Assembly: GCF_014982745.1 (NCBI RefSeq)
Contig: NZ_JADCKA010000009.1
Coordinates: 1 to 64,000, forward strand
Direction: 5' to 3'
Source: Gallibacter intestinalis
GTDB lineage: Bacteria; Bacillota; Clostridia; Peptostreptococcales; Anaerovoracaceae
Length of the DNA: 64,000 nt
Under the pieces are notes generated by a model, which worked only from the letters and a program-made list of their open reading frames with translations, did not search any database and was not told the origin of the DNA. Of this stretch, positions 1 to 7,166 are shown one piece after another (positions within the stretch are counted from its first letter, which is position 1; every line of letters begins with the position of its first letter). The position numbers and the translations under genes were made by a program.

Positions 1-180
1 TTAGAAAGTTTATATCTTGCTCAAGTTACGCCAGGCTTTTATTTCTTAGCCCGAATTATTGTTTTGAGTCTCTTAGAAATTGTCAGAAACCTCTATTACC
101 TTACTGGCATAGTCTGTTTCTTATCTTTGACTTGTTCTTTATACTATGAAGTTTTTTAGGTTCTGTCCGCTTCAGCGAAC
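1..180 (-). other. Untranslated leader, probably of a ribosomal RNA operon
   Basis: Downstream of the two tandem promoters the minus strand holds no credible open frame. It runs as AT-rich leader sequence with a GAACCTAAAAAACTT segment that resembles Firmicute rRNA leader or antitermination sequence. The mature 16S gene is not reached inside the window, so the assignment rests on promoter architecture and position. Confidence 0.45.
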
Positions 181-186
181 TTTATT

Positions 187-215
187 AGTTTAACAGAATC
201 AAATTGCCTTGTCAA
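187..215 (-). promoter_or_regulatory. Inner tandem promoter (P2) reading off the left edge
   Basis: On the minus strand TTGACA (210-215) is separated by exactly 17 bp from TAAACT (187-192). It is the second of two near-consensus sigma-A promoters that point out of the window. The transcript would start near 180. Confidence 0.75.
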
Positions 216-291
216 GAAATATTTATTTCTTTTTCGAAGTCTTTTTGACTTCCAATTTCTTCTGTTAAGCTGCCTTAACGACAGCTTTGTC

Positions 292-320
292 AGTATACTA
301 AATGACACATACCATGTCAA
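292..320 (-). promoter_or_regulatory. Outer tandem promoter (P1) reading off the left edge
   Basis: Read on the minus strand, a perfect TTGACA (315-320) is followed after 17 bp by TATACT (292-297). A second promoter of the same quality lies about 105 bp downstream at 187-215. Two strong promoters in tandem with no open frame behind them are typical of ribosomal RNA operons, so I infer that an rrn operon begins just left of this window. Confidence 0.75.
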
Positions 321-363
321 TAGGATATTTAAAAAAGTTTTACATCCATAATCAACGGTTTCA

Positions 364-392
364 TTGACTGCCAATATATTCTGTGATAGTCT
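364..392 (+). promoter_or_regulatory. Promoter of the THF riboswitch-folT transcript
   Basis: TTGACT (364-369), a 17-bp spacer and TAGTCT (387-392) place the start of transcription near position 399. That is exactly where the THF aptamer begins. The promoter diverges from the two leftward rrn-type promoters. Confidence 0.65.
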
Positions 393-398
393 TTAGTT

Positions 399-498
399 GC
401 GTAGAGTAAATATTGTGCGTCAAGTGCCATGGGATGGGATGTTGCCTGTGGACGAAAAGCAATCCGGCTTACGATACAATATTGCGTCCGCTACTACA
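399..498 (+). promoter_or_regulatory. Tetrahydrofolate (THF) riboswitch
   Basis: The sequence follows the THF aptamer consensus: GTAGAGTAAA at the 5' end, GCGTCAAGTG, the conserved GGGATGTTGCC core, and a 3' GCGTCCGCTAC that closes the outer stem (GTAG 401-404 with CTAC near 491-497). It lies directly at the inferred transcription start and just before a FolT-type folate transporter gene, the standard partner of this class. Binding of reduced folates is expected to lower expression of the importer. Confidence 0.88.
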
Positions 499-562
499 CT
501 TATGAATATGAGAAACAGGCTCTTTTCTAGCAGTGTAGGAACACTCTATCGTCGAAAGGAGT
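494..562 (+). promoter_or_regulatory. Translational expression platform of the THF riboswitch
   Basis: No intrinsic terminator lies between aptamer and gene. CTACACT (494-500) is exactly complementary to AGTGTAG (532-538) and overlaps the 3' strand of the aptamer closing stem. CTCTTTT (520-526) can pair with the ribosome binding site AAAGGAG (555-561). I infer that ligand binding keeps the closing stem and frees 520-526 to mask the ribosome binding site, whereas without ligand the 494-500/532-538 helix forms and translation proceeds. Confidence 0.55.
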
Positions 563-568
563 TTTTTT

Positions 569-1084
569 ATGAAGAAAGCTAATCTGACATATCAGCTGAT
601 AGTGATGGCGTTTCTTATTGCTCTTGAGATCGTATTTACGAGGTTCCTGTCGATACAGCTTCCTATAGCAAGAATCGGTTTCGGATTCCTGCCTGTAGCT
701 GTAACCGCTATAATGTTTGGCCCTATTAAGGCCGGCATATGTTATGCCATCGGCGATGTCCTCGGGATGTTGATCTTTCCTTCCGGAATGTATTTCCCGG
801 GATTTACGCTATCAGCTTTTATCACAGGCGTCCTTTACGGACTAATACTGCACAATCGTGAAGTGACTACAAAGCGTGCTTTTCTTGCAGCCCTTACCGT
901 TTTATGCAGCATCACGGTAGTTTTAAACACCCTCTGGCTGTACATTATGATGGGACAGGGTTTCTGGGCACTGGTACCTACACGACTTGCAGAAGCAGCT
1001 CTTATGCTGGTGGTACAAACTATTACAATACCGTTTATCTGGAATAGGGTCATTCTCAAAATCCCAATGAAACCTATTTTCTAA
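569..1084 (+). CDS. folT: Folate ECF transporter S component (FolT family)
   Basis: This 171-residue, very hydrophobic protein has about six predicted membrane segments and the layout of an energy-coupling-factor substrate-binding (S) subunit. The IGDVLGMLIFPSG segment and a C-terminal ARLAEAA-like helix (here TRLAEAALML) fit the FolT branch. Such proteins bind folate in the membrane and need the shared EcfA/EcfA'/EcfT module, which is not in the window. The ATG follows AAAGGAG by seven bases. The THF riboswitch directly upstream supports folate or a reduced folate as cargo. The gene stands alone, with the next transcript starting from its own promoter at 1106. Confidence 0.85.
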   Translation: MKKANLTYQLIVMAFLIALEIVFTRFLSIQLPIARIGFGFLPVAVTAIMFGPIKAGICYAIGDVLGMLIFPSGMYFPGFTLSAFITGVLYGLILHNREVTTKRAFLAALTVLCSITVVLNTLWLYIMMGQGFWALVPTRLAEAALMLVVQTITIPFIWNRVILKIPMKPIF

Positions 1085-1105
1085 TCTGCACATCAATGCA
1101 ATCGG

Positions 1106-1134
1106 TTGACAGCCGTACCGCGGTTTGTTATCCT
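1106..1134 (+). promoter_or_regulatory. Promoter of the FMN riboswitch-transporter transcript
   Basis: TTGACA (1106-1111), a 17-bp spacer and TATCCT (1129-1134) precede the FMN aptamer by about 25 bases. It lies just after the folT stop codon, so the two vitamin transporters are separate transcription units. Confidence 0.65.
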
Positions 1135-1161
1135 GTTTATAACAAATAAATACGGAATCGG

Positions 1162-1270
1162 ATTTCTTCTAGAATGAGTCATTTACTCTACTGGCGGTAT
1201 AGCCCGCGAGCGAAAGCTAATTCGTTTAAATCACGAAGCCAACAGTGAAGTCTGGATGAGAGAAGAAAGA
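1162..1270 (+). promoter_or_regulatory. FMN riboswitch (RFN element)
   Basis: The conserved RFN segments appear in order: a 5' ATTTCTTCT strand, ACTGGCGGTATAGCCCGCGAG, CACGAAGCCAACAGTGAAG, TCTGGATGAGAGAAG, and a 3' strand AGAAGAAA that closes the outer stem with the 5' end. An intrinsic terminator follows at 1331. The arrangement predicts that FMN binding promotes early termination and so represses the transporter downstream. Confidence 0.88.
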
Positions 1271-1330
1271 CAAACCTTATTTTAAGGTGCTTTCATTTCT
1301 TTTCTCATATAAAATCTGAACGGCTAAATC

Positions 1331-1363
1331 GGGAAACATCTTAAAAAGGTGTTTCCCTTTTTT
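1331..1363 (+). terminator. Riboswitch-controlled terminator before the MFS gene
   Basis: GGGAAACATCTT and AAGGTGTTTCCC form a perfect 12-bp stem around a short A loop, followed by six T residues. It lies between the FMN aptamer and the ribosome binding site of the transporter, which makes it the likely expression platform. Confidence 0.85.
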
Positions 1364-1384
1364 ATTCGGAGGTGACAGATATCT

Positions 1385-2533
1385 ATGAACACTATGAAAA
1401 AGGATATAGGTAAAGCGGGTATAGTCGCAATAATGTTTATGAGCAGTCTTACTGTAATGGTTGGAAATGCCATAACTCCGGCTCTACCTGAGCTTGGAAA
1501 AGTATTTGGACTTGGCAATTTTGCTTCATGGCTCGTAACCGCCCCTGCCTTAGGAGTTGTTGTTACTTCTATCTTCTTTGGAAAACTTATTGATAAGGTC
1601 GGGCCTTACAAGGTTGGCGTAGCAGGACTGTTTTTTTACGGTTTAACGGGAGTTTTAGGCGCCTTTATGCCTAATGCTGTACTTTTATTTATCGATCGAT
1701 TTCTTTTAGGTGCCGCAACGGCAACCATCATGAGTTCGGGAGTAACGCTGATTGCAGGATTCTTCCAAGGAGAAATGCAGCTTAAAATTTTAGCTATACA
1801 GGGCATGTCCATGGAATTTGGCGGCGTCGTTTTCTTGGGCGTTGCAGGCTTTCTGGCGGATTTCACTTGGAAGACTCCATTTTTCATATATGCTTTAGGC
1901 TTCCTTGCCCTACTTATGATTCTAATATTTATCCCTGCTATAGGGCCTATTTCAGAAAATAACGATGACAATAATAATCAAACCAATGCAAAAGGCGTAC
2001 CTCTTGCTTTAGTACTGCTTATAGCTTTTTTAGGAATGCTGATGTTCTTCACTGCGATGGTTTCTCTGCCTATATATCTGCAAAACAACCTTGGCTACTC
2101 TCCTTCCTTTACAGGATATTATCTGGCTGTTTTAGATTTAATCGCAGTTTTAGCTGCAGGCTTTATGCCTAAGATTGTCGCTAAGATTAAAGCCCAAGGA
2201 TGCCTTACCATCGCCTTTATATGCTATGCTCTTGCATATATATTGTATTTTATTTCACCGGCAAAAATTATTCTGGCTATCGCCGTTGTATTTATGGGCC
2301 TTGGTTTCGGACTTTCTACTCCACTGTTTAACAGTCTTGTTGTCAGCAAAAGCGCTCCGGAAAAGAAAGGTATCAACGCCAGTCTGTGCACAATGGCCAT
2401 GTTTACAGGACAGTTCCTGTCTGCCATGTTAGTTTCGTTTATTTCTGGCCTGTCGTTATTTATAATAGCTTCATCCATCGCTATAATAATTGGAATATGT
2501 ATACTTCCCGTTAGCCGATATTTTGCGAAATAA
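1385..2533 (+). CDS. MFS transporter under FMN riboswitch control, probable riboflavin importer
   Basis: This 382-residue protein has about twelve hydrophobic segments and the loop-2 motif GKLIDKVGPYKVG of the major facilitator superfamily. The start follows GGAGGTGA by ten bases. On sequence alone it resembles drug-efflux transporters, but it is the only gene behind an FMN aptamer and terminator. FMN-regulated transporters import riboflavin or a precursor, and an MFS protein of this kind under RFN control has been proposed as a riboflavin transporter in clostridia (RibZ). Substrate assignment is therefore inference from regulation. A strong bidirectional hairpin ends the unit at 2560-2597. 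Confidence 0.75.
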   Translation: MNTMKKDIGKAGIVAIMFMSSLTVMVGNAITPALPELGKVFGLGNFASWLVTAPALGVVVTSIFFGKLIDKVGPYKVGVAGLFFYGLTGVLGAFMPNAVLLFIDRFLLGAATATIMSSGVTLIAGFFQGEMQLKILAIQGMSMEFGGVVFLGVAGFLADFTWKTPFFIYALGFLALLMILIFIPAIGPISENNDDNNNQTNAKGVPLALVLLIAFLGMLMFFTAMVSLPIYLQNNLGYSPSFTGYYLAVLDLIAVLAAGFMPKIVAKIKAQGCLTIAFICYALAYILYFISPAKIILAIAVVFMGLGFGLSTPLFNSLVVSKSAPEKKGINASLCTMAMFTGQFLSAMLVSFISGLSLFIIASSIAIIIGICILPVSRYFAK

Positions 2534-2559
2534 CCAACTTCCACAATAGATTGTTTAAA

Positions 2560-2597
2560 CAGTAAGAGCAGCATCGACACAGATGCTGCTCTTACTG
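2560..2597. terminator. Bidirectional terminator between convergent genes
   Basis: CAGTAAGAGCAGCATC and GATGCTGCTCTTACTG form a perfect 16-bp stem with a six-base loop. It sits between the rightward MFS gene and the leftward rqcP gene and overlaps the last codon and stop of rqcP. T-rich tails are present but short on both sides. Confidence 0.75.
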
Positions 2598-2840
2598 ATT
2601 TTCAATCACTTCATACATTGTTCCGGCGTCCTCTTTTCTTTGAGAATCCTTTGTATCCAGAACTCTTACTGTTATTATCTTTGTCCCAAACTCAATTCTT
2701 ATCGTATCCCCTTCGACAACTTCTGTACCAGCCTTTGCTACCTTGCCGTTAACTGATACTTTACCGCTGTCACAGGCTTCTTTTGCCACCGACCTTCTTT
2801 TTATAAGTCTAGAGTTTTTAAGATATTTATCTATTCTCAT
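2592..2840 (-). CDS. rqcP: S4-domain RNA-binding protein RqcP (YabO)
   Basis: The 82-residue protein is a single S4 RNA-binding domain: MRIDKYLKNSRLIKRR at the start, then the GKVSVNG and VEGDTIRI strands. Length and sequence fit RqcP/YabO, which with RqcH adds alanine tails to stalled peptides on 50S subunits during ribosome quality control. The Bacillus order mazG(yabN)-yabO is kept here except that HU is inserted between them. The ATG has only a weak ribosome binding site. A hairpin at 2874-2895 separates it from HU, so it may be expressed by read-through. Confidence 0.85.
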   Translation of the reverse strand: MRIDKYLKNSRLIKRRSVAKEACDSGKVSVNGKVAKAGTEVVEGDTIRIEFGTKIITVRVLDTKDSQRKEDAGTMYEVIENQ

Positions 2841-2867
2841 TATTATCTCCCAAAATAAATTTTAAAT

Positions 2868-2895
2868 AATAAAGGGAGCAGCCTTCGCCGCTCCC
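2868..2895 (-). terminator. Terminator downstream of the HU gene
   Basis: On the minus strand GGGAGC pairs across a short central arm with GCTCCC (2874-2895) and is followed by TTTATTATTT. It lies in the gap between hup and rqcP. It probably ends most HU transcripts, which are usually far more abundant than those of rqcP. Confidence 0.6.
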
Positions 2896-2910
2896 CAAAG
2901 CATTTTATTC

Positions 2911-3189
2911 CTATTTGTTTACGGAATCCTTAAGAGCTTTTCCGGCCTTGAATACAGGAGCCTTAGAAGCTGCAATCTGGATAGTTTCGCCAGGCTTTCT
3001 TGGGTTTCTGCCAGTTCTTGCTTTTCTCTGACGAACTTCGAAAGTACCGAAGCCGATCAGCTGAACTCTTTCACCCTTTACGAGAGATTCTTCGATGGAA
3101 GCCATAGTTGCGTTTACTGCCGCTTCAGCGTCCTTCTTAGTAAATCCTGTTTTTTCTGCTACTACTGCAATCAGTTCTGCTTTGTTCAT
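2911..3189 (-). CDS. hup: DNA-binding protein HU
   Basis: The 92-residue protein matches the HU family over its whole length: [20 protein letters not shown] forms the helical dimer core, [11 protein letters not shown] leads into the arm, and [11 protein letters not shown] contains the Pro at the arm tip that intercalates into DNA. HU is the main nucleoid-compacting, sequence-independent DNA-bending protein. A clear AAGGAGG ribosome binding site precedes the ATG. The gene sits between mazG and rqcP, close to its position in many clostridia. Confidence 0.95.
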   Translation of the reverse strand: MNKAELIAVVAEKTGFTKKDAEAAVNATMASIEESLVKGERVQLIGFGTFEVRQRKARTGRNPRKPGETIQIAASKAPVFKAGKALKDSVNK

Positions 3190-3247
3190 GATATTTCTTC
3201 CTCCTTATATACGCGTTTATGTATAACAGTTGTATACATATTAACTG

Positions 3248-4039
3248 TTATTCACTTCTTTTAACTTCTTCCCAGATTTTATCCATCTCTTCAAGACTCA
3301 TATCTTTAAGATTTTGATTTCTATCTGTTGCCGTCTGCTCCATTTCAGCAAATCTTCTGATGAACTTTTCACTGGTTTCATGAAGCGCAGCTTCAGGATC
3401 AATCTTTAAAAATCTGGCTATGTTCACAACGGAGAACAGGACATCACCCAGTTCTTCTCTTATATGTTCGGGATTGCCTTCTGCGTATGCCTGAGCAAAC
3501 TCACCTGTTTCCTCATGGAGTTTATCTATGGCACCGCTTACATCATCCCAGTCAAAGCCTGCATTTGCAGCCTTCTTCTGTACTTTGTAGCTGCGCATAA
3601 GAGCCGGCATTCCCTTAGGCACATGCCTCAACTCATCGGTATAGGACATGCTCCCATGCTCACTACGCTTGATATTTTCCCATTTTTCCAGTACTTTGTC
3701 AACACTTTTTGTATTTTCTTCTGCAAAAATGTGTGGATGTCTGCGTATCATTTTTTCACATTCGTCGTTTATTACATCTGTAATATCAAACGTTCCCTTC
3801 TCTTCTTCCAGAGCACTGTGAAAAATCACCTGCAGCATTACATCTCCCAATTCCTCTCTGAGATTGTCATAATCCTGCCTGTCTATAGCATCGCAAACTT
3901 CATAGGCTTCCTCGATCATACATGTCTTAAGACTTTCATGAGTCTGTACCCTGTCCCATGGACATTCCTTTCTCAGAAGAGCCACTATATCGCAAAGTCT
4001 TGCTATCGCCTCTTCTCTTGTGGTTGCCTTTTCTTTCAT
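3248..4039 (-). CDS. mazG: Nucleoside triphosphate pyrophosphohydrolase MazG (YabN C-terminal type)
   Basis: The 263-residue protein has two MazG all-alpha domains. The first contains CPWDRVQTHESLKTCMIEE followed by EEAYEVCDAI and LREELGDVMLQV. The second repeats the pattern with HEETGEFAQA and REELGDVLFSVV. These EExxE and ExxD motifs bind Mg2+ for hydrolysis of NTPs to NMP and pyrophosphate, which cleans damaged nucleotides. Bacillus YabN carries an extra N-terminal methyltransferase domain that is absent here. The gene lies 20 bases after the flippase gene, in the yabM-yabN order. Confidence 0.9.
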   Translation of the reverse strand: MKEKATTREEAIARLCDIVALLRKECPWDRVQTHESLKTCMIEEAYEVCDAIDRQDYDNLREELGDVMLQVIFHSALEEEKGTFDITDVINDECEKMIRRHPHIFAEENTKSVDKVLEKWENIKRSEHGSMSYTDELRHVPKGMPALMRSYKVQKKAANAGFDWDDVSGAIDKLHEETGEFAQAYAEGNPEHIREELGDVLFSVVNIARFLKIDPEAALHETSEKFIRRFAEMEQTATDRNQNLKDMSLEEMDKIWEEVKRSE

Positions 4040-4059
4040 CTTCTTATCTTTCCGTTTTA

Positions 4060-5694
4060 CTATTTAACAAACTTTCCTACTATCCTTACCAGCTTATCTC
4101 CTTTAGGAAGCATTGCCAGCTCTTCTTTTCTGATAGCCTTTGTCACAAAAATCATTATTACATAAACTACAACGCCGACACCGACACCGAGCAGTGTAGC
4201 AATGCTGTTATGACCTGTAATTCCCATAAATAGCTTATATGCTCCGAAAACAACAGCTCCCATCAGCGCTGATGCTATAAACGGCTTAACGAATGTAAGT
4301 CCTGCATCAAGCTTAGTTCCTGTATATTTCTTAACCGCTCTGAGGTTCAATGTCACTGCTATTATATATGAAACTACCGTACCTATGGCAGCACCATTGA
4401 CATTTATTGATGGCATTCCCACAAGTATCCATGTCAGCAGTATTTTAACCACCATACCTATCAGCAGATTTTTAACTGGCACCATCTGCTTACCAACACC
4501 CTGCAGTATTCCGGTTACCGTCTGAGTAGTGGAAAGGAACAGCACACCAAAGGCATTTATCATCAGTATAGAAGCTGCGTTTGAAGCACTTTCCACCTGA
4601 TTAGGATAAAGCAGCAGCAGTATAGGTTCTGCTAAAACCATAAGGCCAAAGGCACAAGGGAATCCTATTATAACGGACATTCTTATACCCAAGGATACAT
4701 TGTTGTTAAGGTTTTCCCTATTTTTAGTCTGATAAGCCGCCGCTATAATCGGCACAATAGAAACAGCTACAGCCTGAGTTAAAAGCTGCGGGAAATTGAT
4801 TAGAGAACCCACAAAACCGCTGAGCTGACCGTAAAGTTCCTTTGCCATTTCCTGAGAAAAGCCTGCTCCGTCTGTCAATCTATTCATTACCAGCGCAGAG
4901 TCAATTAGGTTTGAAATTGGCATTATCGCAGCCCCTATGGTAATAGGCACAGCAATAACTAATATGTCTCTCATGATTCTGCCGTTGGAGTCGCTACCCA
5001 TGGAAGCTGTTCTTCTTACTTTTGAAAGGATTCCCTTTCTTGCAAGCATATATATAAAAAGGATCATCAGAAGGCCGCCCAAGCTTCCTGCAGTAGCTCC
5101 CAGATTTGCACCGGCAGCTCCTCCTGCATACTTGTCATATCCTCCGAATACTCCGTCACCTACAACGAAGAACAATATGTATGCAGCTCCAAGTCCGATT
5201 ACCACTCTAAAGAACTGCTCAACAATCTGAGATACCGCCGTAGGTTTCATGTTCTGCATTCCCTGAAAATATCCCCTGTATGCAGCCATTATCGGCACTA
5301 GCAAAAGGGAAGGTGCTATCATCCTCATGGCAGGCGCCGAATCAGGATTGCTCATAAGTGCTGCTATCTGCGGTGCAAATATGAAAAGTATCAGGAAGAA
5401 TGTAAGCCCCATACCAAACATCAATCTCGATGACAGGGTGAACACTCTATGGGCCTGATAGTAATTTCCGACAGCTATACTTTCAGAAACCATCTTTGAT
5501 ATCGCAACCGGAAGACCTGAAGTTGCCAGTATCACCAAAAATGCATAGATATAATAGGCCGGACCATAGTTGGCCATGCCCGTATCGCCTATCCAGTTGA
5601 CCAGAGGCAGTCTGAAAACTGCTCCCAGTATCTTTACCACGATTCCCGCTGCCGCCAGAACCGTAGCTCCCTTTATCAAAGACTGTTTATTCAT
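4060..5694 (-). CDS. SpoVB/YabM-type MOP-superfamily flippase
   Basis: This 544-residue integral membrane protein has about fourteen hydrophobic segments and the polysaccharide-biosynthesis/MurJ-like fold signatures, including an N-terminal KILGAVFRLPLVNWIG and a central YFQGMQNMKPTAVSQI. The family flips lipid-linked peptidoglycan or other polymer precursors, and its closest named relatives by context are Bacillus YabM and SpoVB. The start codon overlaps the stop of the upstream deaminase by four bases, so the two are translationally coupled. Which lipid-linked substrate it moves cannot be told from sequence. Confidence 0.85.
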   Translation of the reverse strand: MNKQSLIKGATVLAAAGIVVKILGAVFRLPLVNWIGDTGMANYGPAYYIYAFLVILATSGLPVAISKMVSESIAVGNYYQAHRVFTLSSRLMFGMGLTFFLILFIFAPQIAALMSNPDSAPAMRMIAPSLLLVPIMAAYRGYFQGMQNMKPTAVSQIVEQFFRVVIGLGAAYILFFVVGDGVFGGYDKYAGGAAGANLGATAGSLGGLLMILFIYMLARKGILSKVRRTASMGSDSNGRIMRDILVIAVPITIGAAIMPISNLIDSALVMNRLTDGAGFSQEMAKELYGQLSGFVGSLINFPQLLTQAVAVSIVPIIAAAYQTKNRENLNNNVSLGIRMSVIIGFPCAFGLMVLAEPILLLLYPNQVESASNAASILMINAFGVLFLSTTQTVTGILQGVGKQMVPVKNLLIGMVVKILLTWILVGMPSINVNGAAIGTVVSYIIAVTLNLRAVKKYTGTKLDAGLTFVKPFIASALMGAVVFGAYKLFMGITGHNSIATLLGVGVGVVVYVIMIFVTKAIRKEELAMLPKGDKLVRIVGKFVK

Positions 5695-6977
5695 ATTTCA
5701 GCCAATATCTCCTTTGTCGCTTTCTCAGTTTCGTATATTACCTTTTCTATATCTAAAGTTTTGTATACTCCGTTTTCATAAAGCACGCGGCCGTCTACCA
5801 TGGTCATAACAACATCCGACCCCCTTGCCGCATATACGATATTTCCTAGCAAATCGTGCTTTGGATGCATCCACGGAACATCCGTATTAAGCATAATCAA
5901 ATCCGCTTTGTTACCTTCTTTGATACAGCCGCAGTCCGTTCTGCCCTGTGCCATTGCACCGTTTACAGTAGCTGCCATCAATGCCTGCTTCGGTGTAATA
6001 ACCGTAGGATCTCCCGTAACCAGTTTAGGTAGCAGCGCAAACATCTTGATTTCTTCCATAAAATCCAAGCAGTTATTGCTTGCTGCACTGTCGGTTCCTA
6101 TGGTAATGTTTATCCCTTTATCCAAAAGCTTAGGAATGTCACATATGCCGCTGGCCAATTTCAGGTTACTAATCGGATTTACGCATATGCTGACTCCTTT
6201 TTCTTTAAGAATATCTCTATCATCCTCCTCAATCCACACACAATGTGCTGCTGTTGAAGGAGTGTCAAATATTCCGAGGCTGTTTAGGTATTTAACCGGA
6301 GTCATATTGTATTTTTCTTTACATTCTTCATGTTCTTTTTTTGTTTCAGACACATGCACCTGCATCCTAGCACCGATGCTTTTAGTGTATTCAGCCAGCT
6401 GCCTTGCACTTTCCGGTGTAGAAGTGTATTCCGAGTGCAGACTCATATCTATTATAATTCTGCCCTCTGCTGCCCCATTGTATTTTTCATAGGCTTCTAT
6501 CATTTCCTTTGCACGATAGGAGCTCATAAAATCGCTGTCATCGAAATGAGAAATGGATCTGCTTAAATTGCTTTTCATTCCGCTTTCCGTAACCGCAGCG
6601 GCCATTTCATCCATAAAATAATACATCTCCGAAGTGGACACTATCCCAAAGCGCATGCATTCTGCCATGGAAAGCAGAGTAGCATAATATACACCTTCAG
6701 ATGTCAGCTTATCCTCAAAGGGAAAGATTTTTTTAAACAGCCAATCCTGAAGTGCCATGTTTTCTCCGTAACCCCTCATAAGCCCCATAGGTGCATGGGC
6801 ATGACCGTTAACAAAGCCTGGCATCAGAAGCCTGCCTTTTCCGTTGCGAACCTCGCCAAAATCTTCCTCTGGCATTTGGTTCGAAACATAGACAATTCTG
6901 TCTCCGCGGACGCCGACATACATATTTTCCTTTATATTAAAATTTTCATCAAGTATAGTAATTTCTTTAAATAACAT
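5691..6977 (-). CDS. mtaD: Amidohydrolase, 5-methylthioadenosine/S-adenosylhomocysteine deaminase type
   Basis: The protein (428 residues from the chosen start) is a metal-dependent amidohydrolase. It has GFVNGHAHA with the two metal-binding histidines (59 and 61), HVSET, TAAHCVWI and IGTDSAASNN with the catalytic Asp. These are the signatures of the SAH/MTA/5'-deoxyadenosine deaminases, which convert the adenine base to hypoxanthine and release ammonia. I chose the ATG at 6977 because GGGTGA lies just upstream and the family begins there; a longer frame starting at 7055 runs through a hairpin-rich leader. It is preceded by its own promoter and structured leader (7030-7158). The exact adenosine derivative used is unknown. 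Confidence 0.82.
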   Translation of the reverse strand: MLFKEITILDENFNIKENMYVGVRGDRIVYVSNQMPEEDFGEVRNGKGRLLMPGFVNGHAHAPMGLMRGYGENMALQDWLFKKIFPFEDKLTSEGVYYATLLSMAECMRFGIVSTSEMYYFMDEMAAAVTESGMKSNLSRSISHFDDSDFMSSYRAKEMIEAYEKYNGAAEGRIIIDMSLHSEYTSTPESARQLAEYTKSIGARMQVHVSETKKEHEECKEKYNMTPVKYLNSLGIFDTPSTAAHCVWIEEDDRDILKEKGVSICVNPISNLKLASGICDIPKLLDKGINITIGTDSAASNNCLDFMEEIKMFALLPKLVTGDPTVITPKQALMAATVNGAMAQGRTDCGCIKEGNKADLIMLNTDVPWMHPKHDLLGNIVYAARGSDVVMTMVDGRVLYENGVYKTLDIEKVIYETEKATKEILAEI

Positions 6978-7032
6978 ATTTTTCACCCGAAATATTTTAC
7001 ATGATGATTGTGGATTTTTCAATAAAACAGGC

Positions 7033-7118
7033 AAATAAAAAGCCCCCGGCGGCAATTAAGCAGCACCGAAGACCTTAATTGACTTATCTGTTTATCCTCT
7101 GAAAACCACTGTTTTCAG
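7033..7118 (-). promoter_or_regulatory. Structured leader with pseudoknot-like fold and terminator, upstream of mtaD
   Basis: On the minus strand three elements follow in order. First is a perfect hairpin CTGAAAAC-loop-GTTTTCAG (7099-7118). Second is CAATTAAG (7074-7081) paired with CTTAATTG (7053-7060) around a 13-base loop. Third, the loop segment CTTCGGTG (7064-7071) is complementary to CGCCGGGG (7044-7051) just 3' of that hairpin, and TTTTTATTT follows. The last pairing can be read as an H-type pseudoknot or as an alternative terminator stem. I recognise no known riboswitch class in it. It may simply be the mfd terminator, but its elaboration suggests regulation of mtaD and the flippase. 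Confidence 0.5.
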
Positions 7119-7129
7119 TCAGCATAAGT

Positions 7130-7158
7130 ATATTACTCCTATAAAAGTTTCAAGTCAA
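7130..7158 (-). promoter_or_regulatory. Promoter between mfd and the mtaD leader
   Basis: TTGACT (7153-7158) and TAATAT (7130-7135) are separated by 17 bp on the minus strand, immediately after the mfd stop codon. Transcription would begin near 7123 and enter the structured leader directly. A 13-codon frame at 7084-7125 has a good AGGAG, but that site lies inside this promoter, so it could only be translated on read-through transcripts from mfd. Confidence 0.6.
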
Positions 7159-7166
7159 TAGAAAAA

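Noticed and set aside
156-374. 72-codon minus-strand frame over the left promoters
   Set aside because: It overlaps both tandem promoters and shows no coding character; it begins by chance in the region between divergent promoters.
397-582. 61-codon frame on the plus strand before folT
   Set aside because: It coincides with the THF riboswitch and its expression platform; the RNA structure explains the sequence and there is no ribosome binding site.
3464-4165. 233-codon plus-strand frame
   Set aside because: It is antisense to mazG and the flippase, both well conserved; hydrophobic composition is what antisense frames of acidic, helical genes give.
5800-6492. 230-codon plus-strand frame opposite the deaminase gene
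   Set aside because: The minus-strand amidohydrolase has all family motifs; the antisense frame matches nothing.
7056-7166. ZTP (pfl) riboswitch before mtaD
   Set aside because: The 3' CCGCC-GGGGC segment resembles the ZTP tail, but the required 5' GTGACTGGCG-type half is absent.
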